This document shows, piece by piece, positions 33,080-46,100 of a stretch of 60,000 nt of DNA. Position numbers and translations under genes: made by a program. Each line of letters starts with the position of its first letter. The first letter of the stretch is position 1. This stretch comes from Acanthaster planci (lineage: Eukaryota; Echinodermata; Asteroidea; Valvatida; Acanthasteridae). The notes beneath the pieces were generated by a model. It had not been told where the DNA came from. It saw only the letters and a program-made list of their open reading frames with translations, and did no database searches. The stretch lies in assembly GCF_001949145.1 (NCBI RefSeq), contig NW_019091386.1, positions 81,465 through 141,464 on the forward strand, in the 5' to 3' direction.

Positions 33080-33760
33080 GTAAGTGTATAGATCTTGGTT
33101 ATGCGATTGCTAGTTTAATGGCATTTTGAGTCCAGAGATTTGTTGTTGAAATTTTGATGAAAGTTTGACTTCGGGAGTAGCATAGGCCTACCGACAAAAT
33201 GACCGAATCGGAATAGGCCTATGCGTGGTTGCTGGAAATTATAGGATTCAATGATGGATCATGCACATGCATGACATGTATATCAATTTTGTAATAACTT
33301 CCTATTGCTCATATTTGAATTTAATTGCAAAATTGTTGCCATAAGGCCTACTTGGTGTTTTTTATATTTACATGTAGGCCTAGGCCTACATACATCCAAT
33401 TTGTTTTCCTGGAAAAAATGAATGCCATCCTGTTAAAAAGTGACTTTATAAATGCCATTTGAAATGGTATTGGCCAAGTTTATATTCAAACATTCGCTCC
33501 CCTGTTAAACATTTTTCTTGAGTTGCAGTACTTCTTGTTTTTTTTTCAAATGCCTAGTAAGGCCTATCAGTTTTTAACTTTGATTTTTTAAAGAGTCTTT
33601 TCATGTGAGCACAAACAGTTGTTTTTGGACTGATCATGATACATATGTACTTGTACTATCTTTTGATGTCTTTGTCAATACTGTGTTACACAGTGTGTAA
33701 GTACTTGGGCAATCCTCTCTTGAGACAAACCAACTAATTTGTTTTGGCACGAATGTTAAT

Positions 33761-34205
33761 GTTACACCCCAACTACAACATCAGTCCCGGCCGAAGTGTA
33801 GTGCACAGAGGCCCAGTGTGCATGTGTCCAGCATGTGCCAAAGTCATATTGTTTACAATGTCATATCATAGATGAAGTGTCATATATGAGATGAATTGCG
33901 TTAAGTGTGAGATGCATAAACTTGGATAAAGTTGGGACATTTTTTACAGAAATTGGTCAACAATAGTTGGGCCAGCCCAAATGCAGCACCACAGTTGGGA
34001 CTGTCCCAACTATAGTTCAGTTCATTTTATTCCCACTTATATGTCAAAAGAGTGAATCCATGAACACTTTTAAATGAAGACAAGTAATCGATAATAAGTG
34101 GAAGAGGTCTCCAAAAAGCAGGGCTTGTAAACCGGGGACCCCCTTGGAATTGTGTACATGTATGGATTGTGATAGTTGGGACAGATGCTATAGTTGGGGC
34201 GTAAC
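33761..34205. mobile_element. MITE with GTTACRCCCCAACTA termini, copy 1
   Basis: The left end GTTACACCCCAACTA and right end TAGTTGGGGCGTAAC are inverted repeats. Subterminal blocks repeat CCCAACTATAG and AGTTGGGAC in both orientations. It shares long internal stretches with the second copy at 55204-55539, which lies in the opposite orientation (for example CATGTGCCAAAGTCATATTG here against CAATATGACTTTGGCACATG there). No ORF. No clear target duplication; flanks are AAT and AAT-like. Confidence 0.7.
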
Positions 34206-34240
34206 AATAACTTCATATTGGTCCTAAATTACCTTTGCTA

Positions 34241-34287
34241 GCCCAGCAGTTATCAGTGTTTGTTGGCCCAGCAGTTATCAGTGTTTT
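34241..34287 (+). repeat. Tandem duplication of a 25-bp unit
   Basis: GCCCAGCAGTTATCAGTGTTT occurs at 34241 and again at 34266, a 25-bp period with two copies, 36 bases beyond the right end of the MITE. Confidence 0.8.
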
Positions 34288-37200
34288 CTTAGACTGGCGT
34301 TGCTTTTTTGTTTCTTTTTTTAATTTCTTGGCAGCTCTTTAATTGAACATAGTAAATCTTTACTTACACATACTGTACATAGCGTTTGGAGTTGTCTTTT
34401 TTTGTAATGCACGATTGTACGTGTACCTCAGTAGCGGTTGCATTAAAGTGTAAAAGTTAGGACTGTCGAAATTCACATCATTGTGTAGACAGAAAGTTGC
34501 CTTGTAATGGAGACACATTCATGTAACCACTCTTGAAAGAACCAGTTTTCGGCATGACTGAACCTTTTCAGCTGTGCTCGTTTGGTATGCATACGTAAAT
34601 GCATTCTCATTTGTACAGTACATGTTTCAATGTTCGCATGGTTCAGAATCCTGCTTCCGATATGTCTGTCCCCAGGCCTTGCATATTCTGCAGTATTCAC
34701 AGCAAACAGTTCAGGTCTTGCTGCGGTGGATTTCTGTCACTCGAGTTAAAGCGTCCCACGTGCAATCTTGAGGTCATCGTTTTCCCCTTTCCCCTGCTGT
34801 CTTGACAGAGTCTAATCAATTATTTCCTGACGAGCCTGAGAGCTTCAAAGACCACTGTGACCTGCTTGTGAAAAAAGTCAACATTGTGGGAGCTGCTCGA
34901 CCCAAGGCTAATCCTAAAGAACAGCTTTAATGCTGAAGCAAAAGTAAAATGTTCTTTGTATGCCTCCTGTTTCCATACATACGTGGACGTGTACCTTTTG
35001 GAGAAATTGTGGGAAAAATGTGTACTTGAAAAGAAAGAAAAAAGTGTTTGTTTTAGTTTGAATGTTGTGCAAAAGTTTCAGTCGATTTATTTGCATATGG
35101 ATGTGTGACACCCTTTAAAGTGTTGTTGAATTCATTCGAAACAATATACCAACAATCTCTTCCTGCTGGCAAATTTTATAACCAGTTAATAGCACACTGA
35201 ATCTGCATTAAAAAAGGGAGGAAACATTCCTTCCAACAATACATGTCGTTACTCTGTTTTGAAATGCCATGTTCAGTCATGGAAAGCAGTTACGAACTAG
35301 TTTGCCAACACATAAACTTACATACATGTACATGTGCATTTACCGTACAATTTTTGAAACAATACAAGACATGCTTAGCAATGAAGGATTATCAATATTG
35401 TAATGCCACGTGATGCAAATTGGAGGTCACTGGCTTCTTGGCTGAGTTGCTGAACTTTTTTTGCCAGTATTTGTCAGCAATTCTGTGCAGTGGGGCCAAA
35501 GGGAAAATCCCGCTCACAAAACAAAGTTAGGAAACAAGCTCTTTCCTCCCCCACTTACACAGAATGGCCCACAACTTGTGACAATGGTACATGTAGGCCT
35601 ACGTACCTTCCTTCCTGTCGAAACCACTGGATGTATTAGCTCACCCAAAATTGAAACGTCTCGTATTGTTCTGGCTAAGCTTTCCAAGTAATGGATATTT
35701 GGTATTAGACACATTTCAAACTTTCAGGTCAGTGACAACATTAAGCATCGGGTCAATTGTCACAAGGTGATTTGTTTGAGTCACCCTATTGTGATTTGTC
35801 TCATTTTCTCACGGATGCCTCTTGATATAAAAACCACCTTCAGCGGAGGAATAGGAACACAAACATGACAAAAGACCACCAGACACAATGGCCATTGGAC
35901 ATTCCGGATTGTGACCACGGTGAAGCCAATCACTTTAATAAATAACCAGCTTACCAATTTCCTTCTTTTGGTGTTTACTTGAGCACTCAAAATGAACAAA
36001 TTTGTCAGGCGCCATGTCCTTGTAGTGCGTGCATTTGTTGGACACATTAATTCGTTCCTTGTTGGAATAGACATTGCGTACTTCTTTAACATCAGACTAT
36101 TTCATGGGTGCAGAAAATTGTTGGCAAGAACCCAGATGATCTGTCTGGCAAGGGAAAATGTGCATGTACGAATGCTAAAAGGGAAGAAAAACTGGGCAAA
36201 AAAACCCCTCAAGAATTAACGGCAGCGTCTGTTCCGCGAACTGACGTGGAGTGTGCTGGCATTATGAACATCCTGTTTGTTCGAGCTAAGTAACCTACAG
36301 TACCGGTGCATGTACACGTATAAAAACATGTAGACTAGTTGGACTGTGATGTACATCTTGATGCAGTAGAGCTATCCAAATCACTCAAGTCTGAAAAGCT
36401 CCTGCTCGTTACAAAATGTAAGTACTAGTAGTTTTTTGTTGCTGCTGAAAATATTGTGGGTTAATGGAAGTGTTTTGAAGGCAAACAGCTCGGTTGATGA
36501 AGTAAACCAGCCTTGTTTTGAAGATTTGTGATCACCGATGCAATTTAGAAGTGCTGTCTACATAATGCGCTCTGTCATGTTGGAAGAAGGTGGTGCCCGG
36601 CACATTTGTCAAGGAAGGCATGGAATAAAGTTTGCAATTTATGGGGGGGGGTTACCCACAGGGCTTGATGATGCATAATCAAAGAAGGTGGCAAAATTGA
36701 GTCATTTGTTCCAGCACCTGCCATTCACAAATCCACCAGTGCAGTGTTTTCACTGTCCAGGCAATCACATTACTGTCAGTGATTTCACAACTGAGTGACG
36801 CATTTCTGTACTGGCTAGGGGTCCACCATGGTCCATCCACTGTGTAGACAGGACTTTCTCTGGGAGAGTTACCGGTAGCAGTCACTGGTGTTGTAACCGT
36901 GTATTGACCCCTGTAGACAGGAAGTTGCCCGGAACATTGGCAGTGTATAATGAAATATACATGTACATGTACATGTATGGAAGCCCTTATCAAGAATGCA
37001 CTAACTCCTACCCACAGTTCACAAATATACACCTTTCTTATTTCATTTTAACGTAAACTCTGGGGACTGCATTAGTTGAGTCTGCAGGGTTTCTAAGAAA
37101 GCATAGATCTGCCGTATTGGCCTGTGATTACAAACTTCATTGTGAGGCAACAATATCCTTCAACAGGCAGTGTGCTTGGCCTCACAAATTTAATTGATTG

Positions 37201-40143
37201 TGTTGAATTCTTCACTTGATTCATGTAGCTCAAAGGTGTACATATCCGTATGTACATGTATGTCCGTGCGTATTTGTTTAACTATTTACCCTACCATGAC
37301 TCACTGAAGTGTTCTTCTCAGTACACTAGCCTCATTTCTTTCACTTTATGGAAATTCTTTTTACAAAGCCTCTTCTCAGAATTCTTATCCTCTACCTGTT
37401 GGCCACTTGTGAGGCCAAGGTTATGAATTTCTTTTGTTCAGATCACATTTCTGAAAAAGGATTGACGGAGCTGTTATGTAATCTTTTGACTGGCCTTCCT
37501 GTCCTAGGACTGTGGGAATGTGAGACTGTGTGCATTGATTGGTTGCACTGTGGGTGTGGAAGTTGTACATGAACGTGGACGTCATGAACGATCAATATCG
37601 ATGGACATAAAAGTGTCCATTTACTGCTTTGCCTCATTCAGGATAATGTTTTGTTTATTTATATCAAGTGATAATCGTCCACCTTTGTGTTTGCCTGACA
37701 AATTTGTTTCAGTTTTATTGTTATGGTACATGTACATCACTACATGTCAGAAATCACGTGTGCAACTACAAGTGACATGCTTTCCACAGACGGCATACAT
37801 GCACTCTGTGCAGTGTTCATGCAAACTTGCTATAGGTGCGGAGGTAGGACTTGTGTATGGGAAAAAAACGAAACACTAGTCACTGCGGCAAACATACAGT
37901 CATGACAGTACATGTAACTTCCCGTTCGTGTCCAGAGCCCCAGTCAGATCCACATGGGGGGAAGTTAAACCTTGAAGTTGAACTTGAGAATTATGCGGAC
38001 TGACTTCCCGCTTGTAGTTTTGACAACTTAGCATACATGGACGCATGGGTATGCCAGCTGGCGTGCTTGGCAGTGTGTGTGTGATTCAGGCTCACGTCTG
38101 TCATGGGTTTGTTGAACTCGAGAGTGGCCAGGAAGTCAACGAAAGCATGTGATCTTGATGAGGAGTTTCACATGGTTTCAAACATATTTTGATACTACTT
38201 TTTTTTTATCCGTGCATGCTTGCTTTCTCAGGTATTCTTGTCTGCTGTTCTTGAGGAGTGTACATGTACATTTAATTTATGCGGTCAAGCAATTTTCTAG
38301 GAAATGGTTTTCTACAGAGTAGAATTTACATGCAACACCTTTTGTGATTTTTTTCCCCAATGCTGGCCTAAATTGTAAATACATGTTCATTCTATTTGTT
38401 TTGTCAAGTAAAAAGAAATCACAGACACCCAGTCATGCCTCAAGAAAACAATTGTGCTTTTGAGCTATTTATTCCTACAGTAAACCGGGTAAATTTGAAG
38501 TAAGATATAAAACGGAGACCCCCCTTTTATGTTGGTCATTGTTTTGCTGGAATCTCAGGAATTCTTTTCAGGCATCTAGGGGAATGTGTTAGGTAACAAT
38601 AGTTTAGAGTGTGTTTAGGGATCGGACATGTATCGGTGGGGGGGTATCCCTCTATCCCATATCTTGCCGGGTACCGGTATACTGGTATGTGCTATACATG
38701 TGTATTGCAAAATTGTCAAGTAAATCATGTGTACTGTATTTTTGGCTGAGTACAAGCCAGGCTTTAAAACGAAAGCCACAGGAACATTGTATAGTACACG
38801 CATTCACATCACGTGTAACTGTGTTTGAGGAGTCTTTCTGGAATTTTTTTTTCTTTACCAACATGTATTACTTGAAATATGTGGAGTTACCCATCAGGCG
38901 GCTTGAAACAGATTCTGGGGAATCCCCTAGTGTGCAATGATGGCAGTAGCCTCCTTGGGAATGGCATAGCACTGAGGGGTGCGCCCTGCTTGAAAATGCA
39001 AATTGTGTTGCCAATGGTAGCAGAGGATTTCCCATTGAATGTACATACAAAGGCAGAGCCAAGTGCAAGCCAATGAGTCAGTTCAGTGGACCGTGTAAAG
39101 TACTAAGTACAAATGGAACTATGCACATTGTACTAGTAAATGGAGTAAAGTACAGTTTGAGTGTGCCTTGCTGAGTCATATTTGTAACTTTACAATGGTA
39201 AGTGCCGTACGGTACATGTACAGTATGTAGACTACGCGTAGGGATATGCCATGCAGAGACACCGGTTGGTGAAAGCCTTATAGATGTACAAATGTATGTA
39301 ACACGTAAATCACAGAATATTTCCAGTGTGGTACATACAGGGTGTAGCTGGAATGGAAAGTTACAAAATGCTTTGCCAATTCTCCAGGTTTTTTTAAAGT
39401 TGTGTGTATATGAGTACATACATGTATTGTGAATTATTATAAAGTCAAGGTACATTCCTCCACAATGTACAGTGTACATTGTAAATGCAGTGGTATTACC
39501 TGTATGAATGTACCTTTTAGACTTCAGATGTACTTGATACATGTCTGTGTGTTCCTGATACTTTGAATCCTCTGGGGTGAATGATGTACATGTAAATCTC
39601 TGTGAATTGCTGGGAATGTCAGCCAGATTTAGAGGAAAACCTCTGTGATCGGAGGAAAAGCTGTTGGCTCACTTTGAGGTTTCTCGGTACAAGCGCTGCC
39701 CGTAGGTTGAGTCGCAACTGCAGAGCAGGAAGTCATTTCCCTGACGCGGGTCTGATAGGATGCACCGTGCTTCTGCCAGAACCGTGTGCAGTAGGTGACG
39801 CACGGCAAAGGGCAATATTTGCGATAAATTTGAATTGAAATCACACGTTATGGAGGCATCAATTCCCTTTAAGGAGACCTTGTATCGAGATATTCAAGCT
39901 ACATGTATACAGTTGTGGGATTTGAAATGACACCGTCGGTTTATACATGTATGTACTGCTCAACTAGGCATGTAATGTAAGTATTATTTTTCCACTGATG
40001 GATTAAAGAAAATTCTACATTTATATAATTATTATTTTCTACAAGGATAATGGAGTAGACTCCATGTCCGTGCGACCACACCCAATGACCCCACCCACCC
40101 TGCGTCATCTTGTACCCCGCCCACCTCATCACCACCTACACGC

Positions 40144-43100
40144 ATGGATCCTCACTGGCAGCCTGGAGACTCTCTGAGGTCGGTGCCTCCCTCCTCCTCT
40201 AGCCTCCCCAAGATGGACGAGGACAATAACTACCTGCAGTGCCTGCCGCAACAGCAGCTGGAAAATATGAGTAAGTCAGTGACGGGTTTTTTATTCCCTG
40301 TCCTCAGGACAGGTACGTAGATGGCTAGATGAAACATTGCCGGGTACCAGACAGAATTGAACATGGGTACCTGGGTACCCGTAAAACCCAGCTTTACCCT
40401 AGAAATTCAGACAGTTGGTTCAGGCATGACCTTACTGTTATCCTAGGACTTAGAATCCCAAATTGGTGTACATTCGGATGAAAAGTAACCATGTGTCCTC
40501 TCTGTCGTATGCACAATTAGACAGTACCATGCTCCTCTGCAGTTGAAGCAAGGAGTCCTCAGTAAATCAGAAAAGTAACACCTGCTCATTGGTTTACAAC
40601 TCTAACTGATTTACATGTAGCTTACATGTACAGGTTGCAGTCTATGGATATGAGTCCAAAGTCACCAGAAAACCAGTGGTAGGATACAGAGGACACATCT
40701 GTACCAATCTTTTCCCCAATTCATTTCTTCTACTGTGAAGGTGTGCAAGACATTCTCAGCAGAGACTATGAACACAACGGCTTCCTCTACAAACGGGCCC
40801 AAGAGAAGATGACCGACCAAATCACGGAATTCATCAGCCCGTCACTCCTGTCCAAGTGGCAACTCCGCTATGTCATCCTGTACCACGAGTACGTGCTTTA
40901 CTACAAGAACGAGAGGTGTACCCGTCCCAAAGGGGTGTTCTCGCTCAGGGGATACAACAGGTGAGCGCTGTAAAGTGTGGATGAACGCATGTAGGTTTCA
41001 CTTGACTGCATGATGAGTGTATGGTTTATGGAAGCCATTGGATAGTGACTACAAACCTCTTCCCATACATGCGATTGCTACTGGAAGCCTCAGCCAAGAC
41101 TGAGGTCATGGCTGAGGCTGTCTTCTTGAAGTAGACTTTTCAAACGACTCTAGGAGGTTTGCACCCAGTTTCTGCAGCAGATGCACCTCTTGGAACCAGA
41201 CCAAGAAGCTTTGGTTACTTCTTATTTGTACATCATACTTCAAGTTTCATAGAGAGAAGTGTATTAAGAAGTGTACAGAATGTACAGAAGTTTTAAACAG
41301 TAAAAAAAAAATTAAATTTGTCGGCACACTGCATCTTGAATGATTTGATGAGTGAAAGCAGAATGGAGCACACTGAAGAATTTCCAGACGGAGTTTTCCT
41401 TTAACTTGTTTGTCAACTGCACGCCAAGTCGGCCGTGAGTCACGTCAGTTGAAGCACAGCCCGGCCAATCTAGGGGGGTTACCTCTTAATTGATGAAGTC
41501 CTATATGGTGTGGTTCTTGCTGTCCCCTAGTCCGTATGAATCATCGTACCTACGTCAACACAACAACTTGCTGGCAAGCCTTGCCAAAAGTGCAGAAGCC
41601 GTGAAACAAGAGGTTCTGAATATTTTGGCATTTGCTTGCCTCCATTTTCGGGTTTTTAATGAAGTGCTTTGATTTTGAGGCTTAAGTAGATAGTATATTC
41701 CGGAGCAAAGGGATCACACATGCATTAAAGCAAAGTACAAGAATTTCCCAAACTGTTATCAAATGAAATATCAAACTGTTATGAAATGAAGTAAAAAATA
41801 AGAACAATATTACTTGTTAGATGTGTAACTTAATCTAGCTGAAGAGTCAAGTTTAAAGTAGCACGCAGCATTTAGAAAATAGAAATGTAGAAAATACCGG
41901 TAGATATGGATACAGATAGAAATAAATACAAATTATACCAGCCAAGAGTATATTACAATCAGCCAATTGCGCCATTTTAAAAGGAATGCATTGCTGGCTT
42001 GAGTGATATGTTTGTGTTTTGAGGCAGTCGACTTGGCCGTGGTGGATGTGTTTTTAGGGCAGAGTTTCCCTCGCCGATCACACGCTGATATCGGGGGGAC
42101 ACAGCGATCAAAAACTTCCTGTCAGAAAATTGAGTTACGGGATTAATAAACAGCCTGGCTGGCTGACTCGCTCACTTAACCCTCCCTCCTTTTCCCACGC
42201 TGGCCGGGCCGATGAAATGGGCTTGACAGCAACAGGTGCGCAACATGTCCAACAAGGACATTTCTTCATTGTTATGGGAGGAGGGTGGTTTCTTGGAGGG
42301 GGGGGGATAGTCCTGGAAAAGTTGTTGGAAGTGTCTGCTCTCGGTGATGACTGTAGATCTTGAGGGTTTCAACAGTGTAGCCGGAAAGCCCCAATTCTTG
42401 CACAAGTTTGCTGTTTTTAGGTTAAAATGGCTTGCATTGCAAATGACATACGTGTACATCTTTTTGTGAGGAATAAACATGTAGACAAATTGCTCATACA
42501 TAGTAAATGTACATGTACTTGTGTCCTTTTTTTGTTGAAACAAAATCCTAGAGGTTACAAAATGACGACCACACCCAAAGACATGATTTGTAAAATTACT
42601 GATCGTCATTGGGAAGTTGGGGGAATGGGACTTCACGGCTCAACATTGCCATAGCTCAGCAGGTGGTTGTCATGAAAATTTGGCTGTCTAATCATCAGAA
42701 GCCTTGTTTATGCTTACTTTGAGGAAGTGACAACAAGACCTCTCACTGTCATGAAATGATAGGACTAAATAGTGTCAAAAAGATGGACCACTTTCTGCTG
42801 TAGGGTGAGAGAATTGTTTCATTGTAAATTGTAATGTCAGGTTATATAGGACTGTTCTGTTGTTGACATGCACATCGGACAGCTTTGCCACAGAGACCCA
42901 ATTGCTTACAGTCCTAATTAATGAGTTCCAAGGAGGAGCCTCAATCAACAGTCCGAGAAAAGGGAGGAGCCGTGTTCATTCGTCCCCTGGGGAGGCGAAC
43001 CTCATTGAAACCGAAGAGAATGGCTATATAATTGGGTTCTGCTTGTCTTAATTTGATTAGTAAACCCGGGTTCATCCTCAATCTCCAAGTAAAAAATGAG

Positions 43101-46100
43101 GTCATCCTGTCGTTAATGAATTCGCGGCGGTTTGTGCGCATTGCCAACCTGCCTCGCCCAAAAAATCTCACCACCAAACTTGCCCTAAAAGGAAGTGGCC
43201 TTTCTGAGAGGTAGAATTTCATCGAAAATTGCCTTGGCAGAAGATGTTCCAAGTATGAATGCAGTTTTCGTTTTGCACCATTCGCTGAAAAAAATCTGAC
43301 AAAAACCCAAAGAAACATAATTATTCTTTTCTTCCCTTGGAAACAAAATCCAAATCATTACTCATTCTTAAATCAAAAAATGAGAAATGTGTTGCTTATA
43401 GCATAATATATGTACATACAATCCAGTTGGCAGCATCAGATGTAAAATTCATCTTTATGTAAGGTAAATGTCGTCATTGACAGAGGTTAACTGAATCACA
43501 GCCAGAAACCTCTGTAAAATATCATTCTCTCAATCTGAAACGCAGAGACTGATGGTCGCTTATTGTTGCCTTGCAGAGTTCTCAGGGCTGAGGACATGAC
43601 CTCGGCCAATCAGCAGTGGGCGTTCAAAATAATCGGGCTAAGGTCGGACGACAGAACGTGGTACTTCGGGGCTGCCTCTGAACGAGAGATGAGGGTAAAG
43701 CTTGTACATTTCTGAATGATTCACGCTAAAATTGTGGTTTACATGTTATACTTGTAGCTGGTCATAATAGACACTTGTTTCTTGTAGGATTCTAGATCAT
43801 TGTGCTTTAGTCTGAAAACCATGGTCATTCTTGCTAAAAAAACCTCAGAGTCCTCCCCAAAACCCAACAGCATGTAACCAATTGCACAGTCTATCTATTG
43901 AAGCCATCCCAGTGTGCAGAGCTCTCTACTTTCATCAATCCAATAAAAATCGAGCAGTGTACGGGAACACGGGACAAAAACCCATTGAAGCAGTCACCTA
44001 CGATGCTTGCGTCAACAATTCCAGGAATGATTCTGGGGATAGGCCGAAGTATTTTAGGTTTTGTAAATAACTTGTATAGCATACTAATAGTCTATCAGTA
44101 TGTTATATACATATCAGTATGTTATCAGTGATAGACCACATCCTTGGAATCATTTAATGCATATCAGCTCCTGTTGATACCCTCTATTGACACTCATTTA
44201 TGACAGAAGTATCATAAGTTAGTCATTAAATGGACTGGCACTGACACCAGCACATGTTTTAGAATTTAGGACTTTGAACGATTAACAAGGTATATATGTG
44301 TGCCTTGCTCAGTGTTTAACATTAACATTATGATACATGTATATAAGGATGCTTCGATTTCAAAGCATGGAGATCAGTGTGCTTACAGAGATGCACGTAT
44401 TTAGGATGTGGGTACCACTCTGGAGACTGTAATCAATTCCTGGAAAAAGCTTTGGTGCTTACAAATTGGTCATTTACTGTGGCTTCATCAGCGTGTGTAG
44501 CAATCAACATGAATATGTCTTCATTTGCCTCCTTTTGGGTCAGAGTCCACCCTGTATTGTAATTATCAATATTTATTTGGCCCAAATACAGTGTGTAATT
44601 AAGACAATTGAACTAAAAGGGTGGTTAAAAATATAGTTTGGGGGGGGGAATTGGGCTGGGAAGGGTGTTTGAAACAAGATAGAAGGTTACACATATATAC
44701 CGGGAACTGAACAATTGACGATACTTCATTTGAAGTGGGCCAGGGGAAACAGTAACAGAAAGTGTACAGAAACACTATAGCACCATATGCCGGAATTCAC
44801 AGATCTCCTGGGTAGTCTGTAAGTATGTTTCCTCATTGCACAACTCCCTGTATAACGGACGGGGACTTTCCATCGTAAAGGAGCTGGCTCGCAGCCACTC
44901 ACCGGGCGGCACATTTGTCTCCAGACGAACGCGGGGAGATCAAATACTGCACGCATTTGAGCAAACTGCACTTTGTGTGCGCGGTGTGCTGTGGTACAGA
45001 CATGCTTTGAGAATAAATCACTTCTCTGTGAACTGTTGAAACACCCAGACAGGATTTGCGTAATGGCCTGAACTTGTAGTAATTAGGAAATGCAAGTGCT
45101 CTCCAATATTCAACTTGCTCTAATCAACTTGTATGAACATAATACATTTATGAATGTGATAGTATACAACATGTGTTCAACTTCTGCAATTTTTCAGCAG
45201 GAAGGGACAGAATATCAGATGACAAGCAGCGTCAAGGTTGCTGATATGGATAGAAAAATTGAACAAGACCTTTCAATAATGTGTAGACTGCACATATGTG
45301 TGTACAGAGCACATACATGGACACGAAGTTTACACCCGCAGTAACAGCACAGGGTTGTTGGTTTTTTTTTTTCCTGAATTGTGCTTTGAGGGTCAGGAAG
45401 CAGTCACAATGCAGTGCAGTTTGGATATTATTCACATACACGGCTCTGTGTACACTGGCAGACTTCAGGAAGTTATTGTTTGATTTCTACCATGGTCCCA
45501 TGCCATTTGCCCTGTTTGTGCAGGCGTCAATTGTGCAAGATACCGGGGTACATTTACATGGCTATAAAGTCCCACAGTAAACATGTACACATAGCAAAAG
45601 AAATGCAATGAAAGAATTTTCCTTATGACCCCCCCCAAAAAAAGAATTTATTGCCCCGTCATGCTGAATGGTGCCATGCACGAAGCCTTTTTATAAATAT
45701 TTTATAAACACGCATGTACATGTACTGTACAGCCTGACTGGTCTTTTTTTTTTTTCAGTGGCAGAGTTCAATGAAAGACAGGATTTTTTTCTCCCATGGG
45801 GAATAGCTGATTTTGACACAGAGTACATGTATGCCCAGGGTTTTTTCTAAGCCTTTTCGGTCTCAGGGTCTGTCAATAGGTATTGACTGTCACAAAAATA
45901 CTAATTATTGCGTAGATTCCTAGTTTCTGACACCAATTTCCAGCTATCCAATTGTGTTAGATGAAGGAGCATTTGTGTACATTACACCTATAATTTATTC
46001 GTCTTCTTGTTTGTTTGCCTGTGGCTTTCTGAAAGGGAGTAACAGGGGCTGAGTTAATCAAATATTTTTTGTATGCGTACTCAGAATGAAGTAGAATGTA

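Larger units (their letters stand above)
33080..40045 (+). other. First intron of SH3BP2 (7 kb), no gene inside
   Basis: I see no coding exon here. The intron is AT-rich and contains the inverted-repeat element at 33761-34205, a 25-bp tandem duplication at 34241-34287, and many TACATGTA and TAGGCCTA palindromes. The acceptor before 40046 is TTTTCTACAAG. Confidence 0.6.

Noticed and set aside
39078-39542. 154-codon minus-strand open frame
   Set aside because: Driven by the TACATGTA-rich composition (runs of H, T, Y, C); no recognisable domain.
40046-40143. Start of SH3BP2 translation at the ATG near 40064
   Set aside because: That frame ends at TGA at 40174-40176 and does not join the PH exon; the ATG at 40144 is in phase with it.
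42172-42636. 154-codon minus-strand open frame
   Set aside because: Within an SH3BP2 intron; translation is low-complexity without motifs and no splice or start context supports a gene.
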